The translations under genes were made by a program, and so were the position numbers. A stretch of DNA of 64,000 nt from Nitrospirales bacterium (lineage in GTDB: Bacteria > Nitrospirota > Nitrospiria > Nitrospirales > UBA8639), in assembly GCA_022825885.1 (NCBI GenBank), contig JAJDVY010000048.1, positions 28,453 to 92,452 on the forward strand, given 5' to 3'. The notes below the pieces were generated by a model that worked only from the letters and a program-made list of their open reading frames with translations, was not told the origin of the DNA and did not search any database. Shown piece by piece: positions 8,533 to 19,403 of this stretch; within the stretch, counting starts at the first letter, position 1, and the number at the start of each line of letters is the position of its first letter.

Positions 8533-8618
8533 TGGAGAAGCTGAATGTCTCCGCTCTGCCACTGGAAGTGATATGGCGATGATTGGGGTGCGCTTCCGAC
8601 AGACAACCACCGACGGAA

Positions 8619-8640
8619 CCGGCGGGTTGTAAGCCGCCGG
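8619..8640 (+). other. GC-rich hairpin just before the RND exporter start
   Basis: CCGGCGG and CCGCCGG form a 7-bp stem with an 8-nt loop ending 11 nt before the ATG of the exporter. There is no T run, so it is not a classic terminator; it could affect ribosome access or be part of a repeat. Confidence 0.35.
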
Positions 8641-8651
8641 GCAGCCAAGCC

Positions 8652-10940
8652 ATGAGTGCTGTATTTCTGGAACGCTACACGACATTCATATTACGCTACC
8701 GATGGCTGGTCCTGACGCTGGCCGTAGCGGTGATGGTGGGTCTGGCAGCCGGACTCCAATTCATCATCGTCTCCAACGACTGGCGCGACAACTTCGACAA
8801 AGACAATCCTCATCGCGTGGCATTCGAAGCCTTGGAGGATACCTATACCGCGACCAACGTGGCATTGATCGCGGTGGCGCCCAAGGGGGGGGAGGTCTTC
8901 ACCCGCGAGGCGCTGAGCGCCGTGGAAGAGTTGACCGAAGCCGCGTGGCGCGTGCCTTGGTCCACCAGGGTCGATTCCCTGACCAATTACAACCACACCG
9001 AAGCGGTCGGGGACGACTTGAAGGTTGAGCGGCTCGTGGAGGATGCCGGATCGCTCAATGATGACGACCTCGCCCGGATCAAGGGGATTGCGTTAGGCGA
9101 GATCAGTGTCGCGGGCCGGCTCGTCTCCCATGACGGGCGCGTTGCCGGACTGGTTATCAGTTTCGCCTTTCCCGAGGACCCTGAGGCTGCCCTGACCGAG
9201 GTGATCGACCACGTCCGCGGCCTTCTGGACAAGGCCAGGGCGGACCATCCGGATATCACCTATCACATGACCGGCGACGTCTTCGTGAACCGCATCATGA
9301 CAGACGCGGTTGACGCCGATATGCAGATCCTCGCGCCGGTTGCATTGCTCGTCATCGTGTCCGTCGCCGCCTTCCTTCTGCGCTCTCTGCTGGGTACGCT
9401 GTCCCTTGTCGCCATGCTCATCTTCGTCATCGCCTCGACCATGGGCGTCGTCGGCTGGACCGGCACGCTGCTTAACGCCGCCAACTCCGGCATTCCGATT
9501 ATCATCATGACGCTCGCCATCGCAGATTCGGTCCATATTATCGCGACGACGATGTCCGGCATGAGGCAAGGCCTGGAGAGGGACGCGGCGATTGCCGAAG
9601 CCCTGCGCGAGAATGCCTGGCCGGTGTTCCTCACAACGGTCACGACTATGATCGGATTCCTCAGTCTCAACGCCTCGGACTCTCCGCCTTTTCGGGTCCT
9701 CGGCAATTTCGTGGCGTTTGGCGTGTTCTGCGCCTTCATGTATTCCATGACGCTTCTGCCGGCACTGTTGTTGGTGTTGCCGTTGCGCGCAAATCCCGGA
9801 CGCGCCGGGCGTTCCGCTTTCTTTGATCGCTTGGGGGCCTTCGTCGTCGCGCGCCAAACGCTCCTGCTCTGGTCCATGACCACCGTGGCCATTGTTCTGG
9901 CGGCGGGTATTCCCCGTATCGAGTTGACGGACAACTGGCTGCAGTATCTGGATGAGCGTTATGAATTTCGGCGCGATACGGACTTTGTCATTGACAATCT
10001 GACCGGCATGGAAAACTTGGAATACTCCCTGAATGCCGGGCGCGATGGTGGCATCACCGATCTCGGCTATCTGCGCAAGATCGACGCTTTCGCCGAATGG
10101 TACCGCGCCCAGCCGGAAGTCGCGCACGTCCAGGCCTTTCCGGACATCATGAAGCGCCTCAACAAAAACATGCACGGTGATGACCCGGCCTTCTACCGGA
10201 TGCCCGAAGACTCCGAGCTTGCCGCGCAGTATCTGCTGCTCTACGAGCTTTCGGTGCCCTTCGGCAGCGACCTCAATAACCGCATCGACGTCGGCCGATC
10301 GGCCACGCGCATGACTGTCACCATGAGCAGATTGAATGCTGAGCAGCAGCGCAAGCTCGACGTGCGCGGGCAGGAGTGGCTCCGCGCGAACGGGCCGGAA
10401 CTCGCCACCGGGGGATCGGGGTACAGCCTCGCCTTCGCCCACTTGACCATTAGCAACAACAAAAACATGTTGCAGGGCACGGTCATGGCCATGGCTCTCA
10501 TTTCGCTGATCCTGATCGGGATTTTCCGAAGCCTGCGTCTCGGCCTCATCAGTCTCGTGCCGAACTTCATCCCCGCAGCCATGGCCTTCGGCGTCTGGGG
10601 CTATCTCTACGTCGAAGTGGGGAACGCCGGATCTCTCGTGACCGCGATCGCCTTCGGCACCGTCGTCGACGACACGATTCACTTCATGACCCAGTATCTG
10701 AAGGCGCGTCGCGAGGGCCGTTCCGCACCAGAGGCGGTGCAAACCGCCTTTCGTTCAGTGGGGCATCCGCTGTTTATCACAACCATGATCCTGGTACTGG
10801 GTTTCCTGGTGTTCGCGTCGTCGGGGTTTGCGATCAGTTTGATGCTCGGCCTCCTGGTTGCGCTCACGATCGGCTTCGCGCTGATCTGCGATTTCCTGCT
10901 CCTCCCGCCCCTGCTGATCGCCATCGACCGAAAGGCGTAA
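8652..10940 (+). CDS. RND-superfamily (MMPL type) exporter, candidate sterol/lipid transporter
   Basis: A 762-residue inner-membrane protein with the RND two-fold repeat: one TM helix at about residues 18-38, a periplasmic loop, a cluster of five or six helices (about 235-400), a second single helix, a second large loop and a last helix cluster (about 610-760). Conserved marks are the intramembrane segments IADSVHIIATTM and VDDTIHFMTQYL. It belongs to the COG1033/HpnN-like group that moves lipids such as hopanoids and sterols. The TPR protein after it overlaps by 1 nt. Methylococcus capsulatus BstA, an RND sterol transporter with a TPR partner, is the closest known precedent by architecture. 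ATG 8652 is chosen over a TTG at 8583, which adds a non-membrane tail. Transport of sterols is inferred from context only. Confidence 0.8.
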   Translation: MSAVFLERYTTFILRYRWLVLTLAVAVMVGLAAGLQFIIVSNDWRDNFDKDNPHRVAFEALEDTYTATNVALIAVAPKGGEVFTREALSAVEELTEAAWRVPWSTRVDSLTNYNHTEAVGDDLKVERLVEDAGSLNDDDLARIKGIALGEISVAGRLVSHDGRVAGLVISFAFPEDPEAALTEVIDHVRGLLDKARADHPDITYHMTGDVFVNRIMTDAVDADMQILAPVALLVIVSVAAFLLRSLLGTLSLVAMLIFVIASTMGVVGWTGTLLNAANSGIPIIIMTLAIADSVHIIATTMSGMRQGLERDAAIAEALRENAWPVFLTTVTTMIGFLSLNASDSPPFRVLGNFVAFGVFCAFMYSMTLLPALLLVLPLRANPGRAGRSAFFDRLGAFVVARQTLLLWSMTTVAIVLAAGIPRIELTDNWLQYLDERYEFRRDTDFVIDNLTGMENLEYSLNAGRDGGITDLGYLRKIDAFAEWYRAQPEVAHVQAFPDIMKRLNKNMHGDDPAFYRMPEDSELAAQYLLLYELSVPFGSDLNNRIDVGRSATRMTVTMSRLNAEQQRKLDVRGQEWLRANGPELATGGSGYSLAFAHLTISNNKNMLQGTVMAMALISLILIGIFRSLRLGLISLVPNFIPAAMAFGVWGYLYVEVGNAGSLVTAIAFGTVVDDTIHFMTQYLKARREGRSAPEAVQTAFRSVGHPLFITTMILVLGFLVFASSGFAISLMLGLLVALTIGFALICDFLLLPPLLIAIDRKA

Positions 10941-11722
10941 TGATGCCTGCCTGTCTTACCCGATCAGCATCAATGAACAAGTCCATATCTCTTACCTTTT
11001 TGACGATGGTGTGCGTGTTTGTGCCGGTGGGAACCATCGGCGCACAGTCGATGGAAGAGGCCCGCACTCTCTATGCCGAGGGCCGCTTCATGGAGGCCGC
11101 CGATCTTGCCCGGGTTCTGGACACATCCGAAGGCTATGCATTCGCGGCCAAGTCACTGGCGATTTACGGCTACTACATTGTCCCGGACGGCGAAAAGGAA
11201 GATTCGTTCCTGCAGGCCGAAGAACTTGCACGAAAGGCAATCCGCCTCGACACCTCCAACCCGGAAGCCTATCTCCAATTGAGCCATGCCATCGGGCGCC
11301 TTGCGCAAGTGACCGGCATATGGGAGGGGTTGGACGAAGGGTACGTGGGTCAAGTGCGTGATGCCATTCAAGAGGCGCTTCGGCTGGCTCCGGATATGCC
11401 AGCCGCCCATTTGAGTCTCGCCGCCTGGCATGCGGGAGTCGTCAGCGTCGCCGGATTCATGGGCGGCATACTCTATGGGGCCAACGAAGAGGACGCCCTG
11501 GCCCATTTCGAGCGGGCGCTCGAATTGGCACCTCAAGAGAAAATCATCCTTATCGAGTATGCGCTCGGCCTTCTGAGCCTGAATGAAGAGGAATACGGCG
11601 GGAAGGCGCGCAACCTCCTCAAGCGCGCGATCAGTCTGCCGCAGAAAGACGCCTACGACCGGATAATACACCGAAAGGCGGTTGAGCAACTGGCAATTTT
11701 CGACGACGGACAGCCCGGCTGA
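10940..11722 (+). CDS. Secreted TPR-repeat protein, partner of the RND exporter
   Basis: A 260-residue protein with a signal peptide (hydrophobic stretch about residues 15-33, ending GAQS) and a series of TPR-like helical pairs, for example residues 38-52 and the repeats ending AIRLDTSNPEAYLQLSHA, ALRLAPDMPAAHLSLAAWHA and ALELAPQEKIILIEYALG. The start codon overlaps the exporter stop (TAATG), indicating translational coupling; an internal ATG at 10973 gives a shorter, cleaner signal peptide and is an equally plausible start. It is probably periplasmic and scaffolds or feeds the exporter. The pairing resembles the RND + TPR part of the BstABC sterol-transport set; no BstB-like binding protein is seen here. 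Confidence 0.75.
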   Translation: MMPACLTRSASMNKSISLTFLTMVCVFVPVGTIGAQSMEEARTLYAEGRFMEAADLARVLDTSEGYAFAAKSLAIYGYYIVPDGEKEDSFLQAEELARKAIRLDTSNPEAYLQLSHAIGRLAQVTGIWEGLDEGYVGQVRDAIQEALRLAPDMPAAHLSLAAWHAGVVSVAGFMGGILYGANEEDALAHFERALELAPQEKIILIEYALGLLSLNEEEYGGKARNLLKRAISLPQKDAYDRIIHRKAVEQLAIFDDGQPG

Positions 11723-11923
11723 AAGTGAGTGCCCTCACCGGGACCATCATCTCACGCACAACCGGCAAAACCCTGGATGTCGCCCTTGATCGGAGTCGAG
11801 GCATGCTCTCGCAGAAATGATGGAGGGAACCTGCCCGCCTTTCCTGCCAGACCCATTCCGTTCTGGTCCTGGAGCCTGCCCCCGCAGTCTTGAGTGGGGG
11901 TCCAATGTTCACGACGACTGGGG

Positions 11924-11963
11924 CTTTCGATTGATTGCGTCGAATGCCGGTTCGCTCTAAGAT
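11924..11963 (+). promoter_or_regulatory. Candidate promoter of icd with box shared with the aclB promoter
   Basis: A -35 TTGCGT (11935-11940), 17-bp spacer and -10 TAAGAT (11958-11963) lie about 60 nt upstream of icd. The 16 bases CTTTCGATTGATTGCG (11924-11939), spanning the -35, recur exactly at 31527-31542 before aclB with the same 17-bp spacing. The remaining bases of the 11723-12024 intergenic stretch show no gene. Confidence 0.6.
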
Positions 11964-12006
11964 TATCTGTTCAGATTCCGCATATGGTGCCTTTACACAA
12001 CTTTGA

Positions 12007-14259
<2,253 letters not shown>

Positions 14260-14272
14260 CCTGATCCGACTC

Positions 14273-14304
14273 TTGCAGGGCATAACGCTCGTTGTGCCCT
14301 GCAA
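14273..14304 (+). terminator. Hairpin after icd, probable terminator
   Basis: A 10-bp perfect stem, TTGCAGGGCA pairing with TGCCCTGCAA, 14 nt after the icd stop codon. It lacks a T run, so it may be a Rho-assisted or mRNA-protecting structure. Confidence 0.5.
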
Positions 14305-14349
14305 GGCACAGGGCTTCCTCCCTGACCCCAAAAAATTCCGGCTGTCCAT

Positions 14350-14514
14350 CTACGTAAAATCCTTCTCAATCGCCATGTTCGTAGCGGCAACATTCCCGCA
14401 ATATTGCTTGGGAGTGCAATAAATGGCCTTACCCTGTTTCTGACAAATAGAAATGTCCGGTTCTGTAGCACATGTAGCCATTCGGTTCGTCTCATCAGAT
14501 GTCGCCTTCAGCAT
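14350..14514 (-). CDS. Small Cys-containing hypothetical protein (doubtful)
   Basis: A 54-codon frame on the minus strand, starting MLKATSDETNRMATC and ending IEKDFT, with four cysteines spaced roughly C-x8-C-x8-C-x5-C. An internal ATG (12th codon) is an alternative start. It occupies a gene-free stretch between icd and the sterol operon. I do not recognise it and see no clear Shine-Dalgarno; the even Cys spacing is the only sign that it might be real. It could equally be chance or a gene remnant. Confidence 0.28.
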   Translation of the reverse strand: MLKATSDETNRMATCATEPDISICQKQGKAIYCTPKQYCGNVAATNMAIEKDFT

Positions 14515-14539
14515 CCGATGGAAAACCAGACAGATTATG

Positions 14540-14606
14540 CAGTATAAGACTTTTCAGTATAAATTAATAGTATTATGAATAGCATTATCATTGAAATAAT
14601 ATGCTA
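14540..14606 (+). promoter_or_regulatory. AT-rich putative control region of the sterol operon
   Basis: The last 100 nt before the sterol operon are very AT-rich compared with the GC-rich genes around them. Two copies of CAGTATAA (14540-14547 and 14555-14562) are 15 bp apart, and AGCATTAT pairs imperfectly with ATAATATGCT downstream (14582-14606). -10-like TATTAT elements are present, but no unique -35/-10 pair can be chosen. The layout fits a regulated promoter; the regulator is unknown. Confidence 0.4.
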
Positions 14607-14625
14607 ATTATGGAAAAATCATTGA

Positions 14626-15798
14626 ATGAGCACGATGTCCATTAAAGGGTCGAACGCACCCACCGGTTCATCGCCGCCGCCCGTTTTCGTGACCGGTGCG
14701 GCCGGACACGTAGGCGCCAATCTCGTGCGCCGGCTGCTGGACGACGGCATTCGGGTCCGGGTGCTGCTCAGACACGAGGACAACAATGAAGGCCTGGAAG
14801 GTCTTGACGTTGAACGCCGGTTTGGTGATATCCGGGATTTGGATGCAACCCGGCGTGAGCTTGAAGGTTGTCAAGGCGTCTACCACGTCGCGGCCAAGAT
14901 CTCAACCATCGAAGGCAATCGCGCTCATCGCCGGGAAGTGTTCGACTGCAACGTCGTCGGCACCCGCAACGTGCTGCAAGCGGCGCGGGAGGTTGAAGCC
15001 GGTCGGGTAGTGGTGACGGGCTCTTTTAGTGCGGTCGGGTATGATTTGGATAATCCGTCCGCGCCCGCCAATGAGACGATGCAATTCTATCCCATGGAGC
15101 GCACGATGCCGTACGAGCGCAGCAAGTCGCTCGTCGAGCATGAGTGCTGGCGCGCCGCGGCCAAAGGACAGGATGTCGTAGTGGCAACGTGCTGCGCCGT
15201 GGTCGGGCCAGCCGATTTTTTCCCTTCGCGGTTGGGAAGAGCCTTGTGTGACTATAGCAATCGTAAGCTTCATGCTTACGTTGATGGCGGGTTCGAGTTC
15301 GTCGCGGCGCGGGATATTGTCGAAGGTCATCTGTTGTGTATGCGCCAAGGACGCTCGGGCGAAAAATACATTTTCAGCAGCGAGTACAAAACGATCTCCG
15401 AAATCCTGGACCTGTTCGAGGAAGTCTCAGGCGTTCCGCGACCGTGTCGGCGTATTCCGGCCAACGTGATGCTCGCGTTTTCGGAAATGACGAGCTTCTA
15501 TCTGAGCCGGTTTCACCCGAGCTTCCCTCAGCGTTTCACCCCCGGCGCCATTCGCCTGTTACGCAAACGCTTACACGCCGACGTCGGCAAAGCGACACGA
15601 GAACTCGGTTATCAGCCAACCGGTATCCGCGCGGCGGTTCATGAGGCTTATGCATTTCACTACCACCGCAACGCGATCACGAATCCACTTGCGAAACGCC
15701 CGCGCGTGAACGTCACGGGGCAAAACGCTATAAGACAAGAGGAAAGTCTGATGCTGAACCAAAGCATAGAGATCACTCCCGACGGAGGCTCGGTATGA
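14626..15798 (+). CDS. 3-beta-hydroxysteroid dehydrogenase-like protein (SdmB-like, sterol C-4 demethylation)
   Basis: A 390-residue extended short-chain dehydrogenase: Rossmann motif TGAAGHVG at 23-30 and catalytic Y-x3-K (YERSK) at 163-167, in the NSDHL/3-beta-HSD branch. Residues from about 350 form an extra tail. In Methylococcus the homologous SdmB works with the Rieske oxygenase SdmA, oxidising the C-3 alcohol and decarboxylating C-4 during sterol C-4 demethylation. The next gene here is an SdmA-like oxygenase whose start overlaps this stop (4 nt), which fits the same two-enzyme system. A second ATG nine bases later is an alternative start. Confidence 0.82.
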   Translation: MSTMSIKGSNAPTGSSPPPVFVTGAAGHVGANLVRRLLDDGIRVRVLLRHEDNNEGLEGLDVERRFGDIRDLDATRRELEGCQGVYHVAAKISTIEGNRAHRREVFDCNVVGTRNVLQAAREVEAGRVVVTGSFSAVGYDLDNPSAPANETMQFYPMERTMPYERSKSLVEHECWRAAAKGQDVVVATCCAVVGPADFFPSRLGRALCDYSNRKLHAYVDGGFEFVAARDIVEGHLLCMRQGRSGEKYIFSSEYKTISEILDLFEEVSGVPRPCRRIPANVMLAFSEMTSFYLSRFHPSFPQRFTPGAIRLLRKRLHADVGKATRELGYQPTGIRAAVHEAYAFHYHRNAITNPLAKRPRVNVTGQNAIRQEESLMLNQSIEITPDGGSV

Positions 15799-16895
15799 GC
15801 CCGGTACCGGGTACCCCACCCGGATTCAAGGAAGCCCGCAACCTGCGTCAGCAAGCGCGTGCTTCAGGTATGGACCCGAATTATTGGTACGTGGTTGAAG
15901 AAGTGCATCGAGTCAAACCGGGGACCGTGGTCGAGGTCATATTCTGGAAACGCTCCATCGCGCTGTTCCGGGGATCGGACGGCGCGTTTCATGCGATTGA
16001 GAATCGCTGCGCGCATCGTCAACTCAAGCTCTCCATGGGCGAGGTGCAAGGCTGCCGGCTCGTGTGTGCCTATCATGGCTGGCAGTACGATGAAGACGGT
16101 CGCTGTGTCGCGATCCCCCACGACTGCTACGGACGAGGTCTCCCGAAACTTCCGCTCAGAACCTATCCCGTGAAGGTCCGTTACGGTCTGATCTGGTTGT
16201 TCCCCGGGAACCCAGAGCAAGCTGAGTTGCGCCGGGTCCCGGACATCCCCGAACTCGAAGGCTCTGAACGGTGGGCTTGTGAGCCGCTGGTCTTTACCTG
16301 GGCGGCCCACCACTCGATGGTGATCGACAACGTGAGCGACTTCACCCACGCCCATCTGCACCGTCGATACCGTCCATTCGAAGAAGGCGCCATCCTCACC
16401 CGTTGCGAGACCGTCGGCGACGACGTGCACGTCGCCTATGATACGCACGTCGGACGCGGACGTATTTCCGGACTGTTCGTTGATCACAACCGGCTCAACA
16501 CCAATTACATGGAGCTTTGCTACCAATACCCCTACCAGTGGTCGAACACCGATGACGCGATCAAGCACTGGCTTTTTGTCCTGCCGATCGATGAACGGAC
16601 CACCCGGGCGTTTTTCCTGTTCTACTTCAAGTCGTTGAAATTGCCTATGCTGCCGGTGCGTATTCCCCGTTTCGCCATGAACGCGGTGTTGAAGATCTCG
16701 AACCGTGTGCTTATCGGTCCGTTACTTGCCCAGGACGGCGTTGCGGTCGAAGCGGAGCAAGAGGGGTACGAGCGACATTGGGACGCCCCGCCCATCGAGT
16801 ACAATCCTGTGGTACGGGCTTTTCAAAACGTGACCGTGCGCAAGTGGCGGGAATACGTGGCGCGTGGGATGGAGAGCGTCAATGCCGGGACCTGA
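15795..16895 (+). CDS. Rieske non-heme iron oxygenase (SdmA-like, sterol C-4 demethylase)
   Basis: A 366-residue oxygenase. The Rieske [2Fe-2S] ligands are C72-x-H74 and C91-x2-H94, and the mononuclear iron site has D182, H185 and H189 after N179. It would oxidise a C-4 methyl of a lanosterol-type sterol stepwise to the carboxylate, as bacterial SdmA does, drawing electrons from an unlinked reductase. It is translationally coupled to the SdmB-like gene before it and overlaps the sterol reductase after it. Rieske oxygenases are diverse, so substrate assignment rests mainly on the operon. O2 is required. Confidence 0.82.
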   Translation: MSPVPGTPPGFKEARNLRQQARASGMDPNYWYVVEEVHRVKPGTVVEVIFWKRSIALFRGSDGAFHAIENRCAHRQLKLSMGEVQGCRLVCAYHGWQYDEDGRCVAIPHDCYGRGLPKLPLRTYPVKVRYGLIWLFPGNPEQAELRRVPDIPELEGSERWACEPLVFTWAAHHSMVIDNVSDFTHAHLHRRYRPFEEGAILTRCETVGDDVHVAYDTHVGRGRISGLFVDHNRLNTNYMELCYQYPYQWSNTDDAIKHWLFVLPIDERTTRAFFLFYFKSLKLPMLPVRIPRFAMNAVLKISNRVLIGPLLAQDGVAVEAEQEGYERHWDAPPIEYNPVVRAFQNVTVRKWREYVARGMESVNAGT

Positions 16896-17982
16896 GCGGA
16901 ATTTCCTGTTATCCGCACTGTCGGGCGGCACCCTGCTTGAGGCGGCGGTCATGGTATTGGGGTTTGTCGGCGCGTTGTTTCTGGGTTCAATGCTCCTGCC
17001 CGGACGGCGGGTGACGGGACCGGACGTCGAAGGCCCCTCACCTACCTACACGCTCAACGGCCTCGCCCTGTTCCTGATGACCATGATTGTCGCCGGTCTT
17101 GCCCAAGTCTCCGGCTGGGCTTCTCTTTCAGTGCTGTATACGCACTTTGCCGCTTTATTCGTGGCGGCCAACGGGTTCGCATTCGCGCTGTCCGGCTGGT
17201 TGTATTGGCAGGGAGCCAAGGCCCGGGATGCGCCACCGGGACCGTGGCGGGGGTTTTTCTTTGGAGTGGAGTTCAATCCATCCTGGTTCGGGGTGGATTT
17301 GAAGCTCTTCAGTTACCGTCCTTCCCTCATTGGCCTGGCGTTGCTCAACGCCTCGTTTGCCGTCGTGCAGTATGAAACCTACGGCGGGCTGACTTTGTCG
17401 ATGGCGCTCTATCAGATCTTCACCTTCCTGTACGTGTTCAATTACTTCCAGTTCGAACATGGAATGATCCACACCTGGGATCTGGTCAGTGAGCGATTCG
17501 GATGGATGTTGATTTGGGGAGACTACGTGCTGGTGCCGTTTTTCTACTGCATCGCCGGCTGGTGGCTGATTCACTCATCGGAACCGCTGTCTCCTATCGC
17601 CGTAGCCGCGGTCGTCCTGTTGTTCGTCCTCGGTTTTTGGCTTTTCCGCGGTGCCAACGAGCAGAAGCACCGGTTTAAGCGTGATCCGGGCATCAGGATT
17701 TGGGGGCAACCCGCCCGGTCCTTGGATGGTCGCCTGCTGGTCTCCGGATTCTGGGGTATTGGACGACATCTCAACTATACCGGGGAGATTTGCGTCTACC
17801 TTGCGTTTACCCTGACCACGGGATTCGCATCCTGGGTGCCCTACCTGCTACCCCTGTGGCTGACGGGTTTGTTGTGGCATCGCTCGAGACGTGATGAGCG
17901 TCGTTGCCACGCCAAGTATGGGAAGCTGTGGGGCCGGTATACACAACAGGTGCGTTTTTCGATGCTGCCGTTTGTCTATTGA
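16882..17982 (+). CDS. ERG4/ERG24-family sterol reductase
   Basis: A 366-residue integral membrane reductase with about nine hydrophobic segments. The C-terminal family signature is clear: LLVSGFWGIGRHLNYTGE, then a loop with RRDERRCHAKYGKLW and a final short tail. Members reduce sterol double bonds (C-14, C-7 or C-24) with NADPH. Because CYP51 is the next gene and leaves a delta-14 bond, C-14 reduction is the likeliest role, but the sequence does not settle the bond. ATG 16882 overlaps the oxygenase stop by 14 nt and has GGAG upstream; an in-frame ATG at 16864 is possible. Confidence 0.85.
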   Translation: MPGPERNFLLSALSGGTLLEAAVMVLGFVGALFLGSMLLPGRRVTGPDVEGPSPTYTLNGLALFLMTMIVAGLAQVSGWASLSVLYTHFAALFVAANGFAFALSGWLYWQGAKARDAPPGPWRGFFFGVEFNPSWFGVDLKLFSYRPSLIGLALLNASFAVVQYETYGGLTLSMALYQIFTFLYVFNYFQFEHGMIHTWDLVSERFGWMLIWGDYVLVPFFYCIAGWWLIHSSEPLSPIAVAAVVLLFVLGFWLFRGANEQKHRFKRDPGIRIWGQPARSLDGRLLVSGFWGIGRHLNYTGEICVYLAFTLTTGFASWVPYLLPLWLTGLLWHRSRRDERRCHAKYGKLWGRYTQQVRFSMLPFVY

Positions 17983-17993
17983 GGAGGGCAAGG

Positions 17994-19403
17994 GTGGAAG
18001 ATCGGTCTCACGGTGTGGCAATCTTGCGTTCGGCACAGCCGTCGCCGGCGGCGGCAAAAGCCGTTCCCGAACTTGCGGGCGGGTGGCCGTTGATCGGTCA
18101 TCTGTTGGCTTTTCTCAAGAATCCGATCTCGATGTTGAGCCGCGGCTGGCGCGAGCAGGGTGAACTCGTCCGGTTCCGGCTCGGTCCCCGCGAGTTTGTT
18201 CTCTTCACCGGACCCGAAGCTCACGACTGTTACTTCAGAGCGCCGGAAGATCAGCTAAGCGCCAAAGCCGTGTATCAGTTCACGGTCCCCATCTTCGGTC
18301 GTGGCGTGGCTTACGACGCCTCCCCCGAGATCATGGACGAGCAGCTTGGGTTTTTGTTTCCGGCCCTGCGCGAAGCCGCGATGCGCAGATATGCCCGTGT
18401 CATGTTCGAGGAGACGATGCAGTTGGTTGACGAACTCGGCGAGGAGGGGGTCATCGATCTCTCGCACGCACTGAACGAGCTTACCGTCAAAATCGCCAGT
18501 CGTTGTCTCATTGGAGAGGAAGTTCGGGAGCAAGTGGACTCGGGTTTCGCCGAGGCGTATCACGATCTGCAGAACGGCATCAACGTCCTGGGATTTTTTC
18601 TCCCCAGGCTGCCTATTCCGGCGCATCGGAGTCGAGACCGGGCCCGGCGCAAAGTCGCCGAGATCTTTGGCCGGATCATGGCGGCACGCCGGCTTTCCGG
18701 GGTTGCGCCCGATGATTTCTTGCAGGCGCTCATGCAGGCCCGCTACAAGGACGGCCGCGCTTTGAGTGACGACGAGATAACCGGGATCCTGCTGACGGCG
18801 TTATTCGCGGGGCAACATACCAGTGCGGTGCTCGCAACATGGACCGGTCTGGAGTTGCTGAGGGCGCCCTCCTACTTGGCGCAGATAAGAGACGAGATGC
18901 AGGACGTCTACCGCGAGACGGGAACCGTGAGCCTCGAAGGTCTCAAGAGCCAAGTGGCGCTGGAAAACGCCGTACGTGAGAACGAGCGGCTGCACCCGCC
19001 GTTGATCATCCTGATCCGCAAGGTACTCAAACCCTTGCGCTACAGAGACCATGTCGTGCCCGCCGGCACCCTGGCCGTGGTGTCGCCGGCGGTCGCTCAC
19101 CGGTTGTCTCACGTGTTCGCCGACCCTGAGCGGTTTGCCCCGGAACGTTTTGCCTCCCCCGCATGCGAGCACAAACAACACCACTACGCCTTGATCGGTT
19201 TTGGCGGCGGCAAACACCGATGCATGGGGGAACATTTCGCGTACCTGCAAATCAAGGCGATCTGGACCGTGCTGCTTGACCGCTTCGACTTTCATCTCGA
19301 CTCCGCGTTCCCTGCCCCGAATTACAGTAGCTGGGTGACGGGTCCCAAGACCCCATGCCGGCTCCGTTATCGCCGCCGCTCACAGCCGAGCGTATTCCGG
19401 TGA
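17994..19403 (+). CDS. cyp51: Sterol 14-alpha-demethylase cytochrome P450 (CYP51)
   Basis: A 469-residue P450 that removes the C-14 methyl of lanosterol-type sterols. CYP51 marks are the SRS1 region with PIFGRGVAYDAS, the I-helix AGQHTS (about residues 272-277, with His in place of the usual acidic residue, a CYP51 hallmark), ExxR in ENER (329-332), and the heme loop FGGGKHRCMG with Cys about 410. There is no clear N-terminal membrane anchor. GTG 17994 has GAGGAGGG upstream and starts 11 nt after the sterol reductase; the frame is open further up to 17904 but inside that gene. The stop overlaps the next start (GTGA). Confidence 0.92.
   Translation: MEDRSHGVAILRSAQPSPAAAKAVPELAGGWPLIGHLLAFLKNPISMLSRGWREQGELVRFRLGPREFVLFTGPEAHDCYFRAPEDQLSAKAVYQFTVPIFGRGVAYDASPEIMDEQLGFLFPALREAAMRRYARVMFEETMQLVDELGEEGVIDLSHALNELTVKIASRCLIGEEVREQVDSGFAEAYHDLQNGINVLGFFLPRLPIPAHRSRDRARRKVAEIFGRIMAARRLSGVAPDDFLQALMQARYKDGRALSDDEITGILLTALFAGQHTSAVLATWTGLELLRAPSYLAQIRDEMQDVYRETGTVSLEGLKSQVALENAVRENERLHPPLIILIRKVLKPLRYRDHVVPAGTLAVVSPAVAHRLSHVFADPERFAPERFASPACEHKQHHYALIGFGGGKHRCMGEHFAYLQIKAIWTVLLDRFDFHLDSAFPAPNYSSWVTGPKTPCRLRYRRRSQPSVFR

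Noticed and set aside
9093..10742. 549-codon open frame on the minus strand opposite the RND exporter
   Set aside because: It is a shadow of a high-GC gene: low-complexity Arg/Gly/His/Asp-rich translation, no recognisable domain, while the plus strand encodes a clear RND protein.
11905..11962. Possible C-terminal remnant of an FGE-fold gene (reads ..DDWGFRLIAS..)
   Set aside because: The matching bases coincide with a promoter-like -35/-10 arrangement that recurs before aclB, where the coding similarity is weaker, so a shared regulatory box explains both sites better. A remnant cannot be fully excluded.
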